A stretch of 50,045 nt of DNA from the NCBI GenBank assembly GCA_947452785.1, contig CANGDZ010000018.1:1-50045 (forward strand), written 5' to 3'. Every line of letters begins with the position of its first letter. Within the stretch, counting starts at the first letter, position 1. A program made the position numbers and the translations under genes. Below are positions 44,017 to 50,045 of the stretch, piece by piece. The DNA is from Comamonadaceae bacterium (GTDB lineage: Bacteria > Pseudomonadota > Gammaproteobacteria > Burkholderiales > Burkholderiaceae_C). The notes below the pieces were generated by a model. That model was given only the letters and a program-made list of their open reading frames with translations, was not told the DNA's origin and did no database searches.

Positions 44017-44604
44017 ATGGATGCCATGACCATTTCCGTAGTTCTGCTGTGGCTCGCCGTGCTCGCGCTGGGCCTGTTGGTGTGGGCGCTGTCGCGCCAA
44101 GTCGGTGTGCTGTTTGAGCGGGTGGCGCCCATGGGCGCGCTGGTGACCGATACGGGCCCTGCCTTAGGTAAGCCCTCGCCCATTTTTGACCTGATCGGTT
44201 TGCAGTCTGAACAGGTGGTGATCGGCGGGCCGCAAGCGCAGCCCACGCTGCTGTTCTTTTTGGCGCCCACCTGCCCGGTGTGCAAAAAACTGATCCCCAT
44301 CTTGAAGCACCTGGCACGCGACGAAGCCAGCACCTTGCGCGTGGTGCTGGCCAGCGACGGCGAAGGAGATCATCTGCAGTTCATGCGTGCGCAAGGGCTG
44401 CAAGCCATGCCCTACCTGCTGTCCACCGAGCTGGGCATGAGCTACCGCGTCTCGCGCTTGCCATACGCCGTGTTGATGGACCGCGAAGGCACCGTGCGCG
44501 CCAAAGGATTGGTCAACTCGCGTGAGCAGCTCGACAGTTTGCTAAACGCGCACGACATGGACACGCCGACGATTCAAAAATACCTTGAAGGCCAGACCGC
44601 CTGA
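44017..44604 (+). CDS. aauD: MauD-family thioredoxin-like disulfide protein
   Basis: A 195-residue membrane-anchored thioredoxin-fold protein. One N-terminal helix (about 5-25) is followed by FFLAPTCPVCKKLIPIL with redox pair Cys86/Cys89. SRLPYAVLMDREG is the cis-Pro region. MauD is needed to make the six or so disulfides of the small subunit. It starts 13 bases after aauE. Confidence 0.9.
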   Translation: MDAMTISVVLLWLAVLALGLLVWALSRQVGVLFERVAPMGALVTDTGPALGKPSPIFDLIGLQSEQVVIGGPQAQPTLLFFLAPTCPVCKKLIPILKHLARDEASTLRVVLASDGEGDHLQFMRAQGLQAMPYLLSTELGMSYRVSRLPYAVLMDREGTVRAKGLVNSREQLDSLLNAHDMDTPTIQKYLEGQTA

Positions 44605-44629
44605 GGCCAGGCCTTACCGGAGATTCACC

Positions 44630-45169
44630 ATGACATGGTTATTGAACATTTTGGACCGTTTGACCGAGCAACGCGTGCGCGCTGTCGCCAGCCAACACGG
44701 TCGTCGCAGTTTCGTCACGCGCTTGGGCACGGCGCTGGTGGGCGGCGCGATCTTGCCCATGCTGCCCTTTGACCGCAGCGGCCAGTTCATGGGCGCACAA
44801 GCGGCTGAGCTCGGAAAAAAACTCGACAAAACCCTGGACCCCACGCAGTGCGAGTACTGGCGCTACTGCGCCTTTGACGGCTATTTGTGCACCTGCTGTG
44901 GCGGCTCGCTCACACAATGCCCGCCAGGCACCGAGGCCTCCAAGGTGTCCTGGGTCGGCACCTGCCTGAACCCGCAAGACGGGCGTCACTACCTGGTGTC
45001 TTACAACGACTGCTGCGGCAAAGGCTCCTGCGGCGAGTGCCTGTGCAACAACAACGAGCGCGAGCGTCCCGGCTACCGTCTAGGTGTGCACAACGACATC
45101 AACTGGTGCATGGCCAACACCAGCTCCATGTTCCACTGCACTACCTCCATCATTGTGGGCGTGGCCTGA
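44630..45169 (+). CDS. aauA: TTQ amine dehydrogenase small subunit
   Basis: The 179-residue precursor starts with a long leader with a Tat-like motif GRRSFVTRLG (about 24-33). The mature domain has 14 cysteines, about the family number. The two tryptophans that form tryptophan tryptophylquinone are Trp108 (KVSWVGTC) and Trp159 (NDINWCMA), 51 residues apart as in methylamine dehydrogenase. ECEYWRYC-like, GGSLTQCPPGTE and DCCGKGSCGECLC are family blocks. It is followed by a cytochrome c gene with a one-base overlap. Confidence 0.9.
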   Translation: MTWLLNILDRLTEQRVRAVASQHGRRSFVTRLGTALVGGAILPMLPFDRSGQFMGAQAAELGKKLDKTLDPTQCEYWRYCAFDGYLCTCCGGSLTQCPPGTEASKVSWVGTCLNPQDGRHYLVSYNDCCGKGSCGECLCNNNERERPGYRLGVHNDINWCMANTSSMFHCTTSIIVGVA

Positions 45170-45603
45170 TGCGGCGTGCATGGCTGCTGGCCAGCGTGCT
45201 CAGCCTGTGTGCGCCGTTGACGCAAGCTGCCGATGGTGCCGCCCTGTTTGCACAACACTGCGCCACCTGCCACCAGGCAGATGGCAGTGGCACTGTGGGC
45301 CTGGCACCGCCCCTGCAAGGCGAGCACTGGCAACGCCTGGGCGCAGACCGCAACTACTTGGCGCAAGTCATCACCCATGGCCTGTCAGGTCTGATCGTGG
45401 TCAATGGCCAGCGTTTCATCAGCAGCATGCCCGCTTTTGCCGGCCAGCTGAACGATGAACAACTGGCCGCCATTGCCAGCCATTTGCAAGGCCTGCAACA
45501 GCGACCAGGTCCCGCCTACAGCGCAGACGAAATTGCCACGGCGCGCAGCAGCGCAGGCAGCCCGCCGCAGTCGCGAGCCCTGCGTATGCAACTGCTCAAG
45601 TAA
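45169..45603 (+). CDS. Mono-heme cytochrome c (first)
   Basis: A 144-residue periplasmic cytochrome with signal peptide ending LTQAAD. One heme site CATCH at residues 31-35, and an axial Met in FISSMPAFAG. Its ATG overlaps the small-subunit stop. In Alcaligenes the aau cluster likewise has a small mono-heme cytochrome after aauA (orf-2), so it may accept electrons from the dehydrogenase or support TTQ maturation. Confidence 0.88.
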   Translation: MRRAWLLASVLSLCAPLTQAADGAALFAQHCATCHQADGSGTVGLAPPLQGEHWQRLGADRNYLAQVITHGLSGLIVVNGQRFISSMPAFAGQLNDEQLAAIASHLQGLQQRPGPAYSADEIATARSSAGSPPQSRALRMQLLK

Positions 45604-45607
45604 GCCC

Positions 45608-46150
45608 ATGCGCACAGGTGCCCGGCGGCTGGCCTTCCTGAACGCGGCCTGTGCTTTCGCCTTGGTTTGTTCGTTCTTGGCATCGACCACCCACGCCCAT
45701 GAGGTCCACGGCAACACCGCCACCACCTTGGGGCGGCAGGTGGTGCAGCGCGCCAACGCCCCGTCCATTTCACCCACCCACAGCGCAAAAGCCCTGTATG
45801 TCTTGCACTGCGCCGGTTGCCACAGCCTGGACGGCAGCGGCTCGATCAGCGCGCGGGTGCCCGATATGCGCCAGCTCGGGCAGTTTTTGCGCGTACCCGG
45901 TGGGCGCGAGTTTTTACTTCAAGTGCCCGGGGTGATGGGCTCGGGTTTAAACGATGAACAAATAGCGCAGGTCAGCAACTGGGTACTTTCCTCTATAGCC
46001 AGCGCCTCCATTCCGTTGCACCATCGTGACTTTGATGCAAGCGAAGTGAGCCAAGCGCGCCTGACACCCTTGGTGGATGTGGCCGCCACACGTGCCGTTT
46101 TGGTGCAACGCGCACAAGGACTTGGCTTGCACATTGCTCAGACACCATGA
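45608..46150 (+). CDS. Mono-heme cytochrome c (second)
   Basis: A 180-residue secreted protein. The signal peptide runs to about residue 30 (STTHA). One heme site CAGCH lies at residues 68-72, and an axial Met in VPGVMGSGLND. It differs clearly from the first cytochrome. It starts four bases after that gene. The pair could form a short electron chain or substitute for the di-heme MauG, which I do not see. Confidence 0.85.
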   Translation: MRTGARRLAFLNAACAFALVCSFLASTTHAHEVHGNTATTLGRQVVQRANAPSISPTHSAKALYVLHCAGCHSLDGSGSISARVPDMRQLGQFLRVPGGREFLLQVPGVMGSGLNDEQIAQVSNWVLSSIASASIPLHHRDFDASEVSQARLTPLVDVAATRAVLVQRAQGLGLHIAQTP

Positions 46151-46169
46151 AGCGCACAGGGACACACGC

Positions 46170-47125
46170 ATGGCCACGATCCACGATCACATCTGGTCCG
46201 ACGCCCAGGACCAAGCCCAGTCCTTGAACGGCTGGCAGCAACACTACGAGCAGCTCAGCTGCGGACGCTTTCAGGGCCACGCCTGGCAAATGGTGATGGA
46301 CCAAGGCGCGCTGTTGCGCGAAACCAGCAACCTGCATCTGCGTCAACAAATCACGCCGCCGCGGGACCACTTGGTGCTGGCCATTCCACTGGCCGTGCAA
46401 CCGGGCTCCAGCTTTGCGGGGCGACCGCTGGCGCGCGAATCGCTGTTGGTGTTTGGCGCTGACGATGAACATCAACTGGTCTCGGCCGGGGAGTTGGATC
46501 TGATTGGCCTGTCGGTGCACCGCGACACGCTGAACCAGTTGACCGGAGCCAAATTGGAATGGCTGCACCAAGCCGAACGCGATCGCAACCTCGGCCTGTC
46601 ACCGGACACGGCCAGCGCCATTCGGCATTTGCTGTTGGCAGTCACGGCGAACGCAGCTCATGGCATTGCGCCGCTGGACAGCCAAGCCCAAGAAGCCGAA
46701 TTGCTCACGGCCACCTTGAGTCAAACCGTGTTGCTGGCCATGCACAGCGCCACTCAAGACGCCAGCATCCCGCGCCGCACCGACTCTCGGCTCAAAGTGG
46801 TGCAGCGGGCCATCGACTTCATGCAAGCGCATGTGCATGACCCCATTGGTGTGCCCGAAATTTGCGCTGCCGCCTACGCCAGTCGGCGCAGCCTGCAATA
46901 CTGCTTTGAAGAATTTGTGCACACCACGCCGCAAGCCTATTTGCGCGCGCTGCGCCTGAACGCGGCGCGTCGCATGCTCAAGCAAAACGACGCCCGCGGC
47001 ATCACCGACATTGCCTGCGACTTGGGTTTTGCCAGCGGCAGTCACTTCACCCGCCACTACAAAGTCATGTTTGGCGAGCTGCCTTCGCAAACACTCAAAG
47101 CCAGTGGCCTGGCGAGCCACCCGTT

Positions 47126-47129
<4 letters not shown>
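46170..47129 (+). CDS. AraC-family transcriptional regulator
   Basis: A 319-residue regulator with a poorly conserved N-terminal sensor and a C-terminal double helix-turn-helix ([20 protein letters not shown], then [20 protein letters not shown]). It follows the cytochromes by 19 bases on the same strand, so it may control the amine dehydrogenase operon as part of it. Its 3' end overlaps metH by 4 bases in convergent orientation. The N-terminal [19 protein letters not shown] fits EutR/FeaR-like sensors only loosely. Confidence 0.85.
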
Positions 47130-49864
<2,735 letters not shown>

Positions 49865-49960
49865 GGGGGAAACAGACACGATTTCAGAAGCAACAACAGA
49901 CACAGGCTCACCTTGGGCAGTCAGGTGAGCGTCGTTGGCAAAACAATCAAAAATTGAATT

Positions 49961-50017
49961 CCCCAAGCCTGACCTGCGGGCCGAGTGGCTCGGGCAGGCT
50001 GCAACGCTCCTTGGAGA
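49961..50017 (-). promoter_or_regulatory. S-adenosylhomocysteine (SAH) riboswitch upstream of metH
   Basis: On the minus strand, CCAAGGAGCGTTGCAGC begins the element and GTCAGGCTTGG ends it. CCAAG and CTTGG form P1. GGAGCG and TTGCA are the conserved core. CUGC/GCAG and CGAG/CUCG stems lie between. This is the SAH riboswitch pattern known upstream of metH and ahcY in betaproteobacteria; it turns expression on when SAH accumulates. The start of the transcript lies beyond or near the window end. Confidence 0.85.
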
Positions 50018-50045
50018 GACTTGGATTTTAACCGACAGCCCTGCC

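Noticed and set aside
42239..45169. Methylamine dehydrogenase (mau) naming
   Set aside because: No mauF, mauG, mauM, mauN or amicyanin gene is present; the B-E-D-A plus small cytochrome order fits the aromatic amine dehydrogenase type better. Substrate remains unproven.

Overview
The window looks like chromosomal DNA of a high-GC betaproteobacterium in the order Burkholderiales, probably Comamonadaceae-like (Limnohabitans, Rhodoferax or Acidovorax type). This is inferred from several traits: Bug/TctC solute receptors, a split metH behind an S-adenosylhomocysteine (SAH) riboswitch, an alr/lplT divergent pair, a torF-glnK-amtB cluster and a TTQ amine dehydrogenase cluster. I see no phage genes, transposases, CRISPR arrays, rRNA or tRNA.

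Layout. 1-5.2 kb: end of a MarC-family gene and a complete livKHMGF-type ABC importer. 5.4-7.6 kb: a small overlapping operon (second signal peptidase I, cupin, OsmC) ending in a decayed yjdF. 7.8-15.8 kb: hydroxy-acid and alcohol catabolism (Bug receptor plus D-tartrate dehydratase; another Bug receptor; a LysR regulator divergent from mmsA and a GMC oxidoreductase), then a structured intergenic region with a small ORF and terminator. 15.8-23.7 kb: exporters, alr, lplT, glutathione peroxidase, a Fic protein, a broken EVE-domain gene and a GFA protein. 23.7-30.1 kb: glcEF without glcD, an SMP-30 lactonase and a TRAP transporter. 30.2-33.1 kb: amtB, glnK and torF behind a likely sigma-54/NtrC promoter. 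33.1-36.2 kb: a comM/yifB remnant lacking its ATPase module, an MFS carrier and a serine/threonine dehydratase.

36.3-42.1 kb is the most interesting region. It is an HvfA/bufferin-type metallophore operon: a Cys-Gly-repeat precursor peptide, a DUF692 (MNIO) enzyme, its DUF2063 partner, a DoxX protein, then thioredoxin-like, CcdA-like and DUF1223 genes. It diverges from an ECF sigma factor and its NrsF-type anti-sigma factor. Matching GTAACT-N16-CGRA promoter candidates point both ways. The likely role is metal (copper) buffering in the periplasm.

42.2-47.1 kb is an aromatic/aralkylamine dehydrogenase-type cluster (large subunit, MauE, MauD, TTQ small subunit) followed by two mono-heme cytochromes c and an AraC regulator. 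There is no mauF or mauG. 47.1-50.0 kb is the C-terminal half of split methionine synthase behind an SAH riboswitch.

At least four genes are broken by in-frame stops, frameshifts or deletion (yjdF, EVE, comM, DUF1223). This suggests ongoing gene loss, or assembly errors if read support is poor.
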